Notes: a model not told the origin generated them from the sequence alone. Shown: positions 1 to 9,229, counted from the first letter of the stretch. The stretch: 64,000 bases of DNA from Hydrogeniiclostridium mannosilyticum (GCF_003268275.1 NZ_QLYR01000005.1:1-64000), one strand, 5' to 3'. Made by a program: numbers and translations.

Positions 1-551
1 CGCCAAACGGCCGCATGGGCATGGTGCTGGCCAACGGCTCGCTCTCCTCCCAGTCCGGCGGCGAGGGGGACATCCGGAAAAACATCATCGAAGCGGATTT
101 GGTAGACTGTATCATCGCCATGCCCGCCCAGCTGTTCTATACGACGCAGATTCCCGTTTCCCTGTGGTTCCTCTCCAAGAACAAGAGGCAAAAGGGCAAG
201 ACGCTTTTCATTGATGCTCGGAAAATGGGTACCATGGTCACCCGCAAGCTGCGGGAGTTGAGCGACGAGGACATCGGGAAAATCGCGGACACCTACAACG
301 CCTTTGCGGCGGGGACGCTGGAGGACGTAAAAGGCTTCTGCGCTGTGGCAACGACGGAAGAAATCAAAGGGCAGGATTACATCCTCACCCCTGGCCGCTA
401 TGTAGGCATAGAGGAGCAGGAGGACGACGGCGAGCCCTTTGAGGAGAAGATGGCCCGCCTCACCGGGGAGCTGTCGGAGCTGTTCCAAAAGTCCCGCGAG
501 CTGGAAAAGGAGATTCGGGAAAAGCTGGGGGCGATTGGGTATGAACTATAA
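1..551 (+). CDS. hsdM: Type I restriction-modification DNA methyltransferase subunit HsdM, 3' part only
   Basis: This is the C-terminal part of the N6-adenine methyltransferase subunit of a type I R-M complex (M2S for methylation, R2M2S for restriction). The reading frame is already open at base 3, so the gene is cut by the window edge and about 180 residues remain of the usual 500 or so. Visible hallmarks are the PNGRMGMVLANGSLSS stretch, the IRKNIIEADLVDCIIAMP segment and the QIPVSLWFL segment, all typical of HsdM just after the NPPF catalytic region, which lies upstream. The C-terminus is a charged helical tail (from about base 440) of the kind that contacts HsdS. The stop codon overlaps the start of hsdS by 11 bases, so the two are translationally coupled. 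The internal ATG at 15 is not a real start. Confidence 0.93.
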   Translation, partial: PNGRMGMVLANGSLSSQSGGEGDIRKNIIEADLVDCIIAMPAQLFYTTQIPVSLWFLSKNKRQKGKTLFIDARKMGTMVTRKLRELSDEDIGKIADTYNAFAAGTLEDVKGFCAVATTEEIKGQDYILTPGRYVGIEEQEDDGEPFEEKMARLTGELSELFQKSRELEKEIREKLGAIGYEL

Positions 552-1755
552 AACCTACCCTGTCGCTGATTTAATAGACGAGATAGCAATGGGACCGTTT
601 GGCTCAAACATCAAGGTGGACAGCTTTGTTGATGAAGGTGTTCCTGTCCTTAATGGTAGCAACCTTGAGGGATTTGAACTAACTGAGAAGTCATTCCGCT
701 ATGTCACGGAAGAAAAAGCCGATTCTCTAAAAAAGGCCAATGCACATAAGGGCGATGTCGTTATTACTCATAGAGGCACGCTTGGACAGATTGTTTACAT
801 TCCTCAGACAGCGAAAAAGGATCGCTATGTCATATCACAATCCCAATTCCGTATTAAGTGTAATGAGAATGTTTTACCAGAGTATTTTGTTTACTATTTT
901 CACACACCGATAGGTCAACGTAAATTGTTAAGTAATGCCTCGCAAGTAGGCGTTCCAGCATTGGCACGCCCTTCTTCGACCTTTCAGAAAATTAAGATTG
1001 AATTGCCCGACCTTGAAACACAGAAGAAAGTGGTTAAGTTAATCGGTTCTTTGCAAAACAGGATAAAAACAAATTCTGAGATAAACGATAATTTAGAGCA
1101 GCAACTTCGTGAGATATTTGCCGAACTTTTCTCAGAAAAAATTGCTGATGTTGAAACCTATAATCATTTGCCGTTAGGTGAGTTGGTTACAAGCATCGAT
1201 AACAGGGGCAAAACACCACCTCTGGTAACTACCCCAACAGAATTTCCTGTCATTGATGTAAGAGCTTTATCCGGCAATTCCCGCATTGTAGATTACACAA
1301 AATGCACCAAATATGTCTCGGCGGAAACCTACTCTTCTTGGTTTAGAAGCGGACACCCTAAACCCAAAGACATACTAATTTCTACAGTTGGAAGTCTTGC
1401 AGAAATAAAAATCTTTTTAGGATCCAAAGGGTGTATTGCGCAGAATGTTGTTGGATTCAGGGTAAAAAATATTTCTGCATATTATCTATATCAATATCTT
1501 TCTGCAATAAAGAATGAATTGGTTTCTTATAATATCGGTTCAGTACAACCGAGTATCAAAGTAACACACATTATTAAGCATCCTGTTTATGTTCCTACCA
1601 AAGAGGAAGTGGAAACATTTGATGCTCTTGCGGAGAAAACGACAAACATAATCTATAATAATGCACTTGAGTCTGATTGTTTGGCAAATCTCCGAGACAC
1701 ATTGTTACCAAAGCTAATATCCGGCGAGATTGATGTCTCCGACATCGACCTCTAA
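541..1755 (+). CDS. hsdS: Type I restriction-modification specificity subunit HsdS
   Basis: HsdS (404 aa) sets the DNA target of the R-M complex. I start it at ATG 541, inside the end of hsdM; the open frame continues upstream to 439 but that part is only hsdM read in another frame. The layout is the normal two-fold one: target recognition domain 1 (opening with EIAMGPFGSN), a conserved helical spacer near residues 160-200 (LPDLETQKKVVKLIGSLQNR), target recognition domain 2, and a second spacer ending with LRDTLLPKLISGEIDVSD. The coding sequence is visibly richer in A and T than hsdM and hsdR on either side, as expected if the specificity gene has been replaced by recombination. The recognition sequence cannot be read from the protein. 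Confidence 0.93.
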   Translation: MNYKTYPVADLIDEIAMGPFGSNIKVDSFVDEGVPVLNGSNLEGFELTEKSFRYVTEEKADSLKKANAHKGDVVITHRGTLGQIVYIPQTAKKDRYVISQSQFRIKCNENVLPEYFVYYFHTPIGQRKLLSNASQVGVPALARPSSTFQKIKIELPDLETQKKVVKLIGSLQNRIKTNSEINDNLEQQLREIFAELFSEKIADVETYNHLPLGELVTSIDNRGKTPPLVTTPTEFPVIDVRALSGNSRIVDYTKCTKYVSAETYSSWFRSGHPKPKDILISTVGSLAEIKIFLGSKGCIAQNVVGFRVKNISAYYLYQYLSAIKNELVSYNIGSVQPSIKVTHIIKHPVYVPTKEEVETFDALAEKTTNIIYNNALESDCLANLRDTLLPKLISGEIDVSDIDL

Positions 1756-1797
1756 GCCGCTAAATTCTTGTTTTTAAAAGTAGAAGGAGGCTTTTCC

Positions 1798-4700
1798 ATG
1801 TCCTTCACCGAAGCCACCTATGAACAGGCGATCATCGAGCTGTTCGGGCAAATGGGCTATACTCATCTCTACGCGCCGGAGCTGGAGCGGGACTATGAAA
1901 GCCCCCTGCTGGATGCGGTGCTGCTTGACAGCCTTGCCCGCATCAACAAAAAGCTGCCGCCGGAGGCCATTCAGGAGGCCGCGGGCAAGCTGAAAAGCTT
2001 TGAGGGCGGCAGTCTCATAGAGAAAAACCGGGTATTCATGGACTACCTCCAGAACGGCGTCGAGGCCAAATACTTCGCCAAGGGGGAGGAGCACACCGCC
2101 ATTGTTTACCTGCTGGACTACCAAAGGCCGGAGAACAACACGTTTCAGGTTGTCAACCAGTTTACCTACATAGAAAACGGCAACAACCGCCGCCCGGATA
2201 TACTCCTGTTTATCAACGGCCTGCCGCTGGTGCTTATGGAGCTGAAAAGCCCGTCCAAGGATGAGGTGGGGGCGGAAAACGCCTACAACCAGATCCGCAA
2301 CTACATGCAGGACATCCCCGCCCTGTTCATCTATAACGCCGTCTGCGTCATCAGCGACCTGTCCGCCAACAAAGCGGGAACCATCACCTCCGGCTTTGAC
2401 CGCTTCATGGAGTGGAAAACCAAGGACGGCCGCTACGAAAATACCGCCTATGCGCAGTTTGACACCTTTTATGAGGGAATGTTCCAAAAGGAACGCCTGC
2501 TGGATATTCTCAAGAACTTCATCCTCTTCTCCGGCGACAGCCAGAAGCCGGCGAAGATTCTGGCGGGGTATCACCAGTATTTTGCGGTACGCAAAGCGAT
2601 TGAGAAAGCGAAAATCGCCGCGGCTACCGACGGAAAGGGCGGCGTGTTCTGGCACACCCAGGGCAGCGGCAAGTCGCTGTCCATGGTGTTCTACGCCCAT
2701 TTGTTGCAGGAGGCGCTGGACAGCCCCACCATTGTGGTGATGACCGACCGCATCGATTTGGACGATCAGCTCTACGCACAGTTTGCCAAGTGTGCTTCTT
2801 TTCTTCGCCAGACGCCGCTGCAGGCTCAGAGTAAGGAGCATTTAAAAGATCTTTTGGAGGGGCGCACCGCTAACGGCATTATTTTTACCACCATGTTCAA
2901 ATTTGAGCGGGGAGAAAAGCCGCTGTCGGAGCGCCGGAATCTTGTTGTCATGGCGGACGAGGCCCACCGCGGGCAATATGGCTTTGATGAGAAAATCGTC
3001 CTCTCGAAGAATGAGGAAGGTGAACAAGAGGCGCGTGTGGTGGTGGGCAACGCCCGGGTGATTCGGGACGCCCTGCCGAACGCCACCTTTGTGGGCTTTA
3101 CCGGCACGCCCGTCTCCGCCAAAGACCACAACACGCGAAGGGTGTTCGGCGACTATATCGACGTATACGACATGACGCAGGCCGTGGAGGACGGGGCCAC
3201 CCGCCCGGTGTATTACGAAAGCCGGGTGATCCACCTGAAGCTTGACCAGAACACGCTGGCGCTGATCGATTCTACCTACGAGCTTTTAGAGCAGCAGGCC
3301 GATTCCGCTGCAATTGAAAAAAGCAAGAAAATGCTGGGGCAGATGGAAAGCGTGCTGGGCGCGGATTCTACCATACAGTCCCTCTGCGAGGATATCGCCG
3401 CCCATTATGAAGCCTGCCGGGCCAATCTGCTCACCGGCAAGGCGATGATCGTGGCCTATTCCCGCCCTATCGCCATGAAGATTTACCGCAAGCTTCTGGA
3501 GCTGCGTCCTGGCTGGACGGAGAAGGTAGCTGTGGTCATGACCGGCGGCAACAACGATCCGGAGGATTGGAAAGCCATCATCGGCACAAAGGCTTACAAG
3601 GAAGAGCTGGCCCGCAGGTTTAAGGACAACGGCAGCCCCCTGAAAATTGCCATTGTGGTGGATATGTGGCTCACCGGTTTTGATGTTCCCTCCCTGGCTA
3701 CCATGTATGTTTACAAGCCCATGCACGGGTACAACCTGATGCAGGCCATCGCCCGGGTCAACCGCGTTTTCCAGGATAAAGAGGGCGGTCTGATTGTGGA
3801 TTATGTGGGGATTGCCTCGGCGCTGAAAGCGGCAATGAAAGAATATACCGACCGCGACCGCGCCAAATACGGCGATATGGATATTTCCAAGGTGGCTTAC
3901 CCGAAATTTAAGGAAAAACTGCAGGTCTGCAAGGATCTGATGCATGAGTTTGATTTCAGTGGATTTATGCGCGGCGGCCCGTTGGATATGGCAAAGGCGA
4001 TTTCCGGCGGCGTCAACTTTGTGCTGGACACTTCCGTCCGTGCTCGGAAGGATTTGTTCCTGAAGGAAGCGTTGCTGCTCAGGCAGGCTCATTCCCTGTG
4101 CTCCAGCCTGACCACGCAGCAGGAGCGGCACGAGGCCGCCTACTTTGAGGCGGTGCGTTCTACTGCGATGAAGCTGACCATTGGCGGAAAAGGCGGCAAG
4201 CCGCTGTCGCTGAACGAAATCAACACGCAGATAAATGAATTGCTAAAGGCCAGCGTGCAGAGCGAGGGCGTTATTAACCTGTTCGATAGCAAAACAGTCG
4301 GCGAAAAATTCAATCTGTTCGACCCGGATGTGCTGGAAGAAATCGCGAAGATGAAAGAGAAGAACATCGCGGCGGAAATCCTGCGCAAGCTGATGGCGGA
4401 ACAGGTGGCGGTTTTCCGCCGCACCAACGTGGTGCAGTCGCAGAAGTTTTCGGAGAAAATTACACAGCTGATGAACGCGTATTATAACGGGCTGATTACC
4501 AATGAGGAGGTCATCAAGGAGCTTCTGGAAGCAGCGGCGCAGATTGCCGGGCTGCATAGGCAGGGGGAGGCGTTGGGGTTGACGCCGGAGGAAATGGCCT
4601 TCTATGATGCACTGACTAAGCCGGAAGCAGTCAAGGATTTTTACCAAAACAGCGAGCTTGTCGCAATAACAAGGGAACTGACGGAAATGCTGCGTAAAAA

Positions 4701-4857
4701 CAGAACCATTGACTGGCAGAAAAAGGAGACCGCCCGCGCCGGAATGCGGAGGATGGTGAAACGCCTGCTAAAAAAGTACAAATACCCGCCGGAAGGCGTG
4801 GAGGATGCCCTCAACACAGTGCTCAGCCAGTGTGAGATGTGGACGGATAACCTATAA
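1798..4857 (+). CDS. hsdR: Type I restriction endonuclease subunit HsdR
   Basis: HsdR (1019 aa, normal size) is the ATP-dependent DNA translocase and nuclease of the type I complex. ATG 1798 follows an AGAAGGAGG ribosome binding site; the open frame to 1768 lacks one. The N-terminal PD-(D/E)xK nuclease site is visible as Asp134, Glu148 and Lys150 (RPDILLF...LMELKSP). The SF2 helicase motor follows: Walker A TQGSGKS with Lys292, DEAH near residue 387 and the FTGTP motif, then the second RecA domain (VDMWLTGFDVPSL, QAIARVNR). The helical C-terminus binds the HsdM/HsdS core. It sits 42 bases after hsdS, and all catalytic motifs are present, so the system looks functional. Confidence 0.95.
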   Translation: MSFTEATYEQAIIELFGQMGYTHLYAPELERDYESPLLDAVLLDSLARINKKLPPEAIQEAAGKLKSFEGGSLIEKNRVFMDYLQNGVEAKYFAKGEEHTAIVYLLDYQRPENNTFQVVNQFTYIENGNNRRPDILLFINGLPLVLMELKSPSKDEVGAENAYNQIRNYMQDIPALFIYNAVCVISDLSANKAGTITSGFDRFMEWKTKDGRYENTAYAQFDTFYEGMFQKERLLDILKNFILFSGDSQKPAKILAGYHQYFAVRKAIEKAKIAAATDGKGGVFWHTQGSGKSLSMVFYAHLLQEALDSPTIVVMTDRIDLDDQLYAQFAKCASFLRQTPLQAQSKEHLKDLLEGRTANGIIFTTMFKFERGEKPLSERRNLVVMADEAHRGQYGFDEKIVLSKNEEGEQEARVVVGNARVIRDALPNATFVGFTGTPVSAKDHNTRRVFGDYIDVYDMTQAVEDGATRPVYYESRVIHLKLDQNTLALIDSTYELLEQQADSAAIEKSKKMLGQMESVLGADSTIQSLCEDIAAHYEACRANLLTGKAMIVAYSRPIAMKIYRKLLELRPGWTEKVAVVMTGGNNDPEDWKAIIGTKAYKEELARRFKDNGSPLKIAIVVDMWLTGFDVPSLATMYVYKPMHGYNLMQAIARVNRVFQDKEGGLIVDYVGIASALKAAMKEYTDRDRAKYGDMDISKVAYPKFKEKLQVCKDLMHEFDFSGFMRGGPLDMAKAISGGVNFVLDTSVRARKDLFLKEALLLRQAHSLCSSLTTQQERHEAAYFEAVRSTAMKLTIGGKGGKPLSLNEINTQINELLKASVQSEGVINLFDSKTVGEKFNLFDPDVLEEIAKMKEKNIAAEILRKLMAEQVAVFRRTNVVQSQKFSEKITQLMNAYYNGLITNEEVIKELLEAAAQIAGLHRQGEALGLTPEEMAFYDALTKPEAVKDFYQNSELVAITRELTEMLRKNRTIDWQKKETARAGMRRMVKRLLKKYKYPPEGVEDALNTVLSQCEMWTDNL

Positions 4858-5162
4858 TTTGCTGAATGTTTCTACTGGACGTCCAGCTTGGCTACAGAAA
4901 TGAAAAACGAAGAACGAGTGATGAAAACAAAAAGGCTTTGAAGTCTGAAGGCTCCTGTCTAATTACAAGCAAAGAGATAAATGCCGCCGCAAAGCAGCCC
5001 TCCATTGCCGGGGGATTTTTGCTCTGGTATTTTGTCAGCTATAGTTGCAGCAGCGATTAAAAAACGAGCCCGGAACGCGAAATGCGTCCAGGCTCAGATC
5101 TGGTCCGAAGGGGTAAAGAACCCCTGTAATACCAACGGCTTGCAGGCAGCAAGAGAGAGGTT
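4858..5162. other. Intergenic spacer after the hsd operon, no gene supported
   Basis: This 305-base gap lies between hsdR and the convergent minus-strand gene. Two short overlapping plus-strand frames (64 and 84 codons) have no convincing ribosome binding site and no recognisable family. A small hairpin, GGGG-TAAAGAA-CCCC, lies near 5110-5124, but without a U-run it is a poor terminator. The segment may be residue from past integration at the edge of the R-M locus; nothing proves this. Confidence 0.5.
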
Positions 5163-5792
5163 TTATCCAAATGTTAATTCATCTGTTTTCTCGGCATTTA
5201 AGAGGTTCTCCAGAGAAGTGTATTTCGTTCCTTGAAAATAACAAGCATTTCTGCTGCCCAATTTAATTTCGTGCGGTAATTTTTTGGGCGCGCCATCAAA
5301 AATACAGACCTTTTCATTTTTTTCCGGGTCATCTCGAAACTCTTTAATCTTTGCATAATGAGTAATTGCAGAAACTGGTAGCCCACGATAGATAGCAATA
5401 TATTTTACGCGGTGTTCTCTGACAGGACTAATGCGGCAAGGATACCAGCACGGAGTTTCAGATTCCCCTAAAAATGTCTCTTCAAACCCTCTTTCCTTAG
5501 ATGCAAATATTACTGTGTCAAATCGTTCTAGGTTCTCTTCTTCAATTGCTGCATCAACATCAATCCCATGTGCTTCTTTTAGGTATTGTATCGAATCTGT
5601 CAGAAATTTATCGATGGCTTCTTCAATTAATGTGTTTCTTGAAAAACTTTTTGAATCGCTGATGGAGGAAAATTGCTTCGTCACCATGTCGATACGTTCA
5701 ATTTTAGCGTCATCCAGATAGACGGCTATCTGCTTTTTGGGTGATTTGCTGTTCTTTAAAAGAATGTCAAAATAGTTCATGTCATTTTCCAT
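5163..5792 (-). CDS. Ribbon-helix-helix DNA-binding protein fused to an uncharacterised C-terminal domain
   Basis: This 209-aa protein has an N-terminal segment (about residues 17-65) that looks like a ribbon-helix-helix/CopG domain: a beta strand (KQIAVYLDD), a helix ending near KQFSS, a turn, and a second helix (SRNTLIEEAIDKFLTD). The rest (about 90-209) is predicted alpha/beta with a compact core around CWYPCRISPVREHRVKYIAI. That core recalls PUA-like/ASCH/EVE folds, but I cannot assign it firmly. ATG 5792 has AAAGGAG nine bases upstream. It lies next to and convergent with the type I R-M genes, and its own promoter is full of TGATA inverted repeats, which suggests autoregulation. It could be an antitoxin-like repressor or a defence accessory; the function is unknown. 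Confidence 0.7.
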   Translation of the reverse strand: MENDMNYFDILLKNSKSPKKQIAVYLDDAKIERIDMVTKQFSSISDSKSFSRNTLIEEAIDKFLTDSIQYLKEAHGIDVDAAIEEENLERFDTVIFASKERGFEETFLGESETPCWYPCRISPVREHRVKYIAIYRGLPVSAITHYAKIKEFRDDPEKNEKVCIFDGAPKKLPHEIKLGSRNACYFQGTKYTSLENLLNAEKTDELTFG

Positions 5793-6410
5793 TATATGTT
5801 ACTCCTTTGCGTAATTACTTTACTATATAATATATCATTTTTTGATATTTTATCAATAGCGTTTTTTAATATTAATTATAATATTGATATAGATGTATTT
5901 ATAGAATAGTGCTTTTTAGTATTTTTTTATTCTCACAATACGGTACGGAAATGGAATTTATCTCGGAAAGATAAATAAAAAAACAGTACGTTAAAATGTA
6001 TAGATCTTTATCAAGTGGATATGAAAAAGAGATTTTCCATATTTTAGATGGTAGGGTAAAACTCTCACTGGACTAAAAAGGTTGGTGGCAAGCCGGAAGT
6101 GTCACAAGCGCACCGGCGATTTTTCTCCCAAAGTATAGAGATTACTTAGTATTGTCTTTCAAAAATAGAACCTTTTTGAGGAAGGAAGACACTACTTCGC
6201 CTAAGCAGAATACGCGCCTTTATAGTGCTTTGATTTGTTTTTTAGCGTTTTTATACAGAACAGTTGCATGGCTAAGGTATAGACCAAAGTCATGCGTAAG
6301 GCGTTTTTGCGAAAATCAAGGGGAAGAAAAATAGTATCAAAAAGCTCTTCCTGTTTGCTTGGAAGTATGATAGAATAAGCGAGAAATTAGAGAAAGTCGG
6401 GATATTGTAT
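5793..6410. other. AT-rich 618-base gap without a supported gene
   Basis: Apart from the minus-strand promoter near 5829-5856, this stretch has only short open frames: 26 codons from 5996 and 60 codons from 6152. I recognise no family in either. It is strongly A+T rich up to about 6010 and nearer to average beyond. A tract from about 6067 to 6147 is open in one frame (ending ...FFSQSIEIT) and could be a decayed gene end, but it has no start. It probably marks a junction between acquired segments. Confidence 0.45.
5829..5856 (-). promoter_or_regulatory. Promoter and probable autoregulatory operator of the ribbon-helix-helix gene
   Basis: On the minus strand TTGATA (5851-5856) and TATATT (5829-5834) are separated by 16 bases and lead into the 5792 start. 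The spacer and hexamers carry overlapping inverted repeats: ATATCA-N5-TGATAT (5832-5848) and TGATA-TTT-TATCA (5843-5855), with a further TGATAT at 5885-5890. Ribbon-helix-helix dimers bind such short spaced repeats, so repression by the gene product is a reasonable inference. Confidence 0.6.
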
Positions 6411-7700
6411 ATGGATCTGAAAGCAAAAATAAGAAATCTAAAAGCACACCCCCTCCTCCAGGTACTAGCTGACAATGGGGGAAATCCGCGGACACTCGTA
6501 TTAATTGAACCGCTATGGGGCATTCCCTACAACCTTATCGCACCGTTTGCTACTCTTTATATGTATACACAGGGCGTCACGGATGTGCAGATTGGCCTGA
6601 TTCTTTCCATCACGATGGTAGTTCAAGTGTTGTTTTCCTTTTTCGGGGGTATTTTGTCCGACAAAATGGGTCGAAAATTTACTACGATGATGGGGGACTT
6701 CTTCGGTTGGTCGCTGGCCTGCTTGGTGTGGGCCATCTCGAATAATTTCTGGCTGTTTTTAGCCGCGGCAATCCTCAATTGCTTTGAACAGATCAACCAG
6801 ACGGCGTGGTATTGTTTGCTTATTGAGGATGCCCGTCCAAAGGATCTGGTGGGAATATACACTTGGGTAAATATCGGCGGGCTGGTGGCCATCTTTTTTG
6901 CGCCGCTCTCCGGCCTGTTTGTCGGCTCGTATTCGATGGTACCGGTGGTGCGGGTGCTATATTTCCTTTTTGCACTGACAATGCTCATGAAAACATTTAT
7001 TACCTTCAAGTTCTGCCATGAGACGAAGCAGGGCAAAATCCGCCGGGAAGAGACAAAGGGCGTATCCGTTTTACATATGTTGGGGGAATACCGCCAGTTA
7101 ATCCCCAATCTGCTGAAAAATAGAAGTGTGCTTAAAACGGTAGCCGTCTCGGTAATTCTCTATGTTACCAATATAGTGAGCACAAACTTTTTCGGTTTGT
7201 ATGTGACACAACGGCTGGGCCTTTCAGAAAATTTCCTGGCGCTGTTTCCTATTTTGAACGCTGCTGTCATGCTGGTTTTTATGGTAGGGATTCAACATCG
7301 TATGAACGCTACAAAATTCCGTGTTCCGCTTTGGATTGGTTTAGCGTTATACGCCACGGCGGCCCTGGTGTTAATCTTTTCTCCTGCAGATAACCTGGGC
7401 TTTGTGCTGCTCTATGTATTTGTTGCAGCCATAGCTGCCGCGCTGGTGAATCCGCGTAAAGACGCATTGCTTCAGCTTAACATCAATCCTCAGGAGCGTG
7501 CACGCCTGAATGCTCTTATCATGGCATCCACAATTGCCCTCTCGTCTCCGTTCGGCTATCTTGCCGGATGGCTTTCCAGCATGGACCGCCGCTTGCCTTT
7601 TGTCCTTACTTTTCTGTTGTTTATCACGGCAATGCTTGTTATCTGCCGAATCCAAGAACCGCAGGTAGAGGAAAAGGGTGAAAGCACCATTGAGCTGTGA
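6411..7700 (+). CDS. Major facilitator superfamily permease
   Basis: This is a 429-aa integral membrane protein with about a dozen hydrophobic segments. The MFS signature between helices 2 and 3 is present as GGILSDKMGRK (near residue 80), followed by a central hydrophilic loop (KTFITFKFCHETKQGKIRREE). The substrate is unknown. ATG 6411 is chosen; an in-frame TTG at 6405 lies eight bases from a weak AGAAAG ribosome binding site and is an alternative. The next gene, 156 bases on, encodes a GH28-like beta-helix protein without a signal peptide, which makes import of an oligosaccharide plausible, but MFS drug exporters look similar. The C-terminal tail is short and charged (EEKGESTIEL). Confidence 0.85.
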   Translation: MDLKAKIRNLKAHPLLQVLADNGGNPRTLVLIEPLWGIPYNLIAPFATLYMYTQGVTDVQIGLILSITMVVQVLFSFFGGILSDKMGRKFTTMMGDFFGWSLACLVWAISNNFWLFLAAAILNCFEQINQTAWYCLLIEDARPKDLVGIYTWVNIGGLVAIFFAPLSGLFVGSYSMVPVVRVLYFLFALTMLMKTFITFKFCHETKQGKIRREETKGVSVLHMLGEYRQLIPNLLKNRSVLKTVAVSVILYVTNIVSTNFFGLYVTQRLGLSENFLALFPILNAAVMLVFMVGIQHRMNATKFRVPLWIGLALYATAALVLIFSPADNLGFVLLYVFVAAIAAALVNPRKDALLQLNINPQERARLNALIMASTIALSSPFGYLAGWLSSMDRRLPFVLTFLLFITAMLVICRIQEPQVEEKGESTIEL

Positions 7701-7856
7701 GCCTTTCTGGCTGGGGTATTGGTGGCCTAGGTGGTATAAGGTTCTCTTCTTTTATACGGGTTTCGGTTGCTGAAAAACAGGATTTGCTTTAGTAATAAAT
7801 GATATATTCCGAAAATAGATATTCAAAAACCATATTAAAATCGGGAGGACAGCATC

Positions 7857-9149
7857 ATGAATAACCTTGACAGTTTTATAGGGGATTCGGACAGTGACAA
7901 AATAGAAAATGCGATCAAAGCTTGTAAAAATGGAGAGTTTATGCTTCCCTCTCGTGCTGAAATTGTAAAGGACGGGCGCGATTATTGGCTACTTGACCGT
8001 GCAGTTTTAATTCCTGAAAATACTACCATTTTATTATGTAATTGCAAAATAAAACTCTCAGATAACTGCAGGGATAATTTTTTCAGAAGTGCAAACTGTG
8101 GCTTGGGCATAAATAATCCGGAAATCATCAGAAATATCCATATCAAAGGAGAAGGACTTTGTGTGCTGGAGGGAGCAGACCATCCCCGTTCAACAGGCGA
8201 CAGCAGCAAAGTACTTGCGTTTCCCTGCCCCAAAAGGCCTGAGGATTTGTGCCGGTTAGCCGATTGGGTCCCGGCAGAGCGTAAAAGTCTTGGTAAAACG
8301 AGCTTTTGGGATGAACATTCGCATTCCTATGGTACAGACGCGGGAAAGAAAGGGGAGTCTCAGCGTGGGGATTGGCGAAATATCGGTATTTTGTTTGCCA
8401 ATGCTGAAAACTGGTCTATTGAAAATCTGCGTTTAGTCGATTTTCATGGTTGGGGAATCTCTTTGGAGGCCTGTGCCTATGGCAGCATTAAAAACATAGA
8501 TTTTGATGCTTGTATGGCAAAAGAGATCGATGGGCTGCTTCACAATATAGAAAATCAGGACGGAATTGATTTGCGCAATGGCTGCCACGACATCATGATT
8601 TCGGATATCACCGGCGGTACAGGAGATGATTTGATTGCCTTGACGGCGATTGCCGGCCCCGAAGAATATCTCCCCGGCGGCAGCTTGGGTTCAACGCATG
8701 TTCTGCACAACGACTGGACAAGGCGGGATAAGAATATTCACAATGTTCTCATTCGTAATGTGAAGGGATATTCCAAAGGGGGCATATGCTTTCACATTCG
8801 CCTGCTGGCCGTAGAAACAAAAATATGGAACGTTGTGATTGACGGTGTGATAGATACTTCACCTGAGGGCTTTTATAGTGGCGGGGTATTGTTGTTAGGA
8901 GAACAGGATGGAGCATACGGTTCAAATCGGCCGGACAGTATTTCTCGCATAACGGTTTCCAATATGCTGTGTGACAGTAGTAATGCTATACTGGTCAATG
9001 GCTATGTAGCAAATTCCGTTATTTCCAATGTGATGAACAATAATCCGGCGGCTTCGGCAATACGTGTGTGCCGTGAAGGCGGTCTTAAAAATGTTGTGCT
9101 AAACGGCATTTGTACAGTCGGAGAAAAAATAATTGATGAAGATTTTTGA
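7857..9149 (+). CDS. Right-handed beta-helix protein, GH28 (polygalacturonase)-like
   Basis: This 430-aa protein has the repeating strand pattern of a parallel beta-helix and an N-terminus typical of the pectin-lyase fold (a D..KIENAIKACKNG segment). Two GH28 catalytic blocks are recognisable: NQDGIDL near residue 240, corresponding to the N-T-D block, and GTGDDLIAL near residue 257, corresponding to the double-Asp block. The usual G-H-G and R-I-K blocks are not evident, so the exact substrate and even activity are uncertain. There is no signal peptide, so it should act in the cytoplasm on imported oligosaccharide. ATG 7857 follows GGGAGGACAG. The MFS permease upstream may feed it. The gene ends at a strong bidirectional terminator. 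Confidence 0.8.
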   Translation: MNNLDSFIGDSDSDKIENAIKACKNGEFMLPSRAEIVKDGRDYWLLDRAVLIPENTTILLCNCKIKLSDNCRDNFFRSANCGLGINNPEIIRNIHIKGEGLCVLEGADHPRSTGDSSKVLAFPCPKRPEDLCRLADWVPAERKSLGKTSFWDEHSHSYGTDAGKKGESQRGDWRNIGILFANAENWSIENLRLVDFHGWGISLEACAYGSIKNIDFDACMAKEIDGLLHNIENQDGIDLRNGCHDIMISDITGGTGDDLIALTAIAGPEEYLPGGSLGSTHVLHNDWTRRDKNIHNVLIRNVKGYSKGGICFHIRLLAVETKIWNVVIDGVIDTSPEGFYSGGVLLLGEQDGAYGSNRPDSISRITVSNMLCDSSNAILVNGYVANSVISNVMNNNPAASAIRVCREGGLKNVVLNGICTVGEKIIDEDF

Positions 9150-9201
9150 CTCATTCGTTGCTTGTCATGAGCTTTGTGGTTAAAATATTTGTTATTCAGT
9201 A

Positions 9202-9228
9202 AAAAAGGCAAGCATTGCTTGCCTTTTT
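9202..9228. terminator. Bidirectional intrinsic terminator between convergent genes
   Basis: A perfect 12-bp stem, AAAAAGGCAAGC (9202-9213) with GCTTGCCTTTTT (9217-9228), encloses a three-base loop. The A-run on one arm and T-run on the other allow it to stop transcription from both the beta-helix gene and the minus-strand membrane protein gene. Confidence 0.9.
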
Positions 9229-9229
9229 G

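Noticed and set aside
1774-2841. Long minus-strand open frame (355 codons) inside hsdR
   Set aside because: It lies entirely within the well-supported hsdR gene, has no family pattern and is explained by the G+C-rich codon use of hsdR.
5100-5150. Possible attachment site or integrase remnant
   Set aside because: Only a small G4/C4 hairpin is visible; there is no tRNA end, no duplicated core and no integrase in the window.
4866-5235. Two short plus-strand frames after hsdR
   Set aside because: No ribosome binding site, no recognisable domain, and they run into the real minus-strand gene.
6152-6334. 60-codon frame before the MFS gene
   Set aside because: No ribosome site and no similarity I can name; it looks like chance in intergenic DNA.
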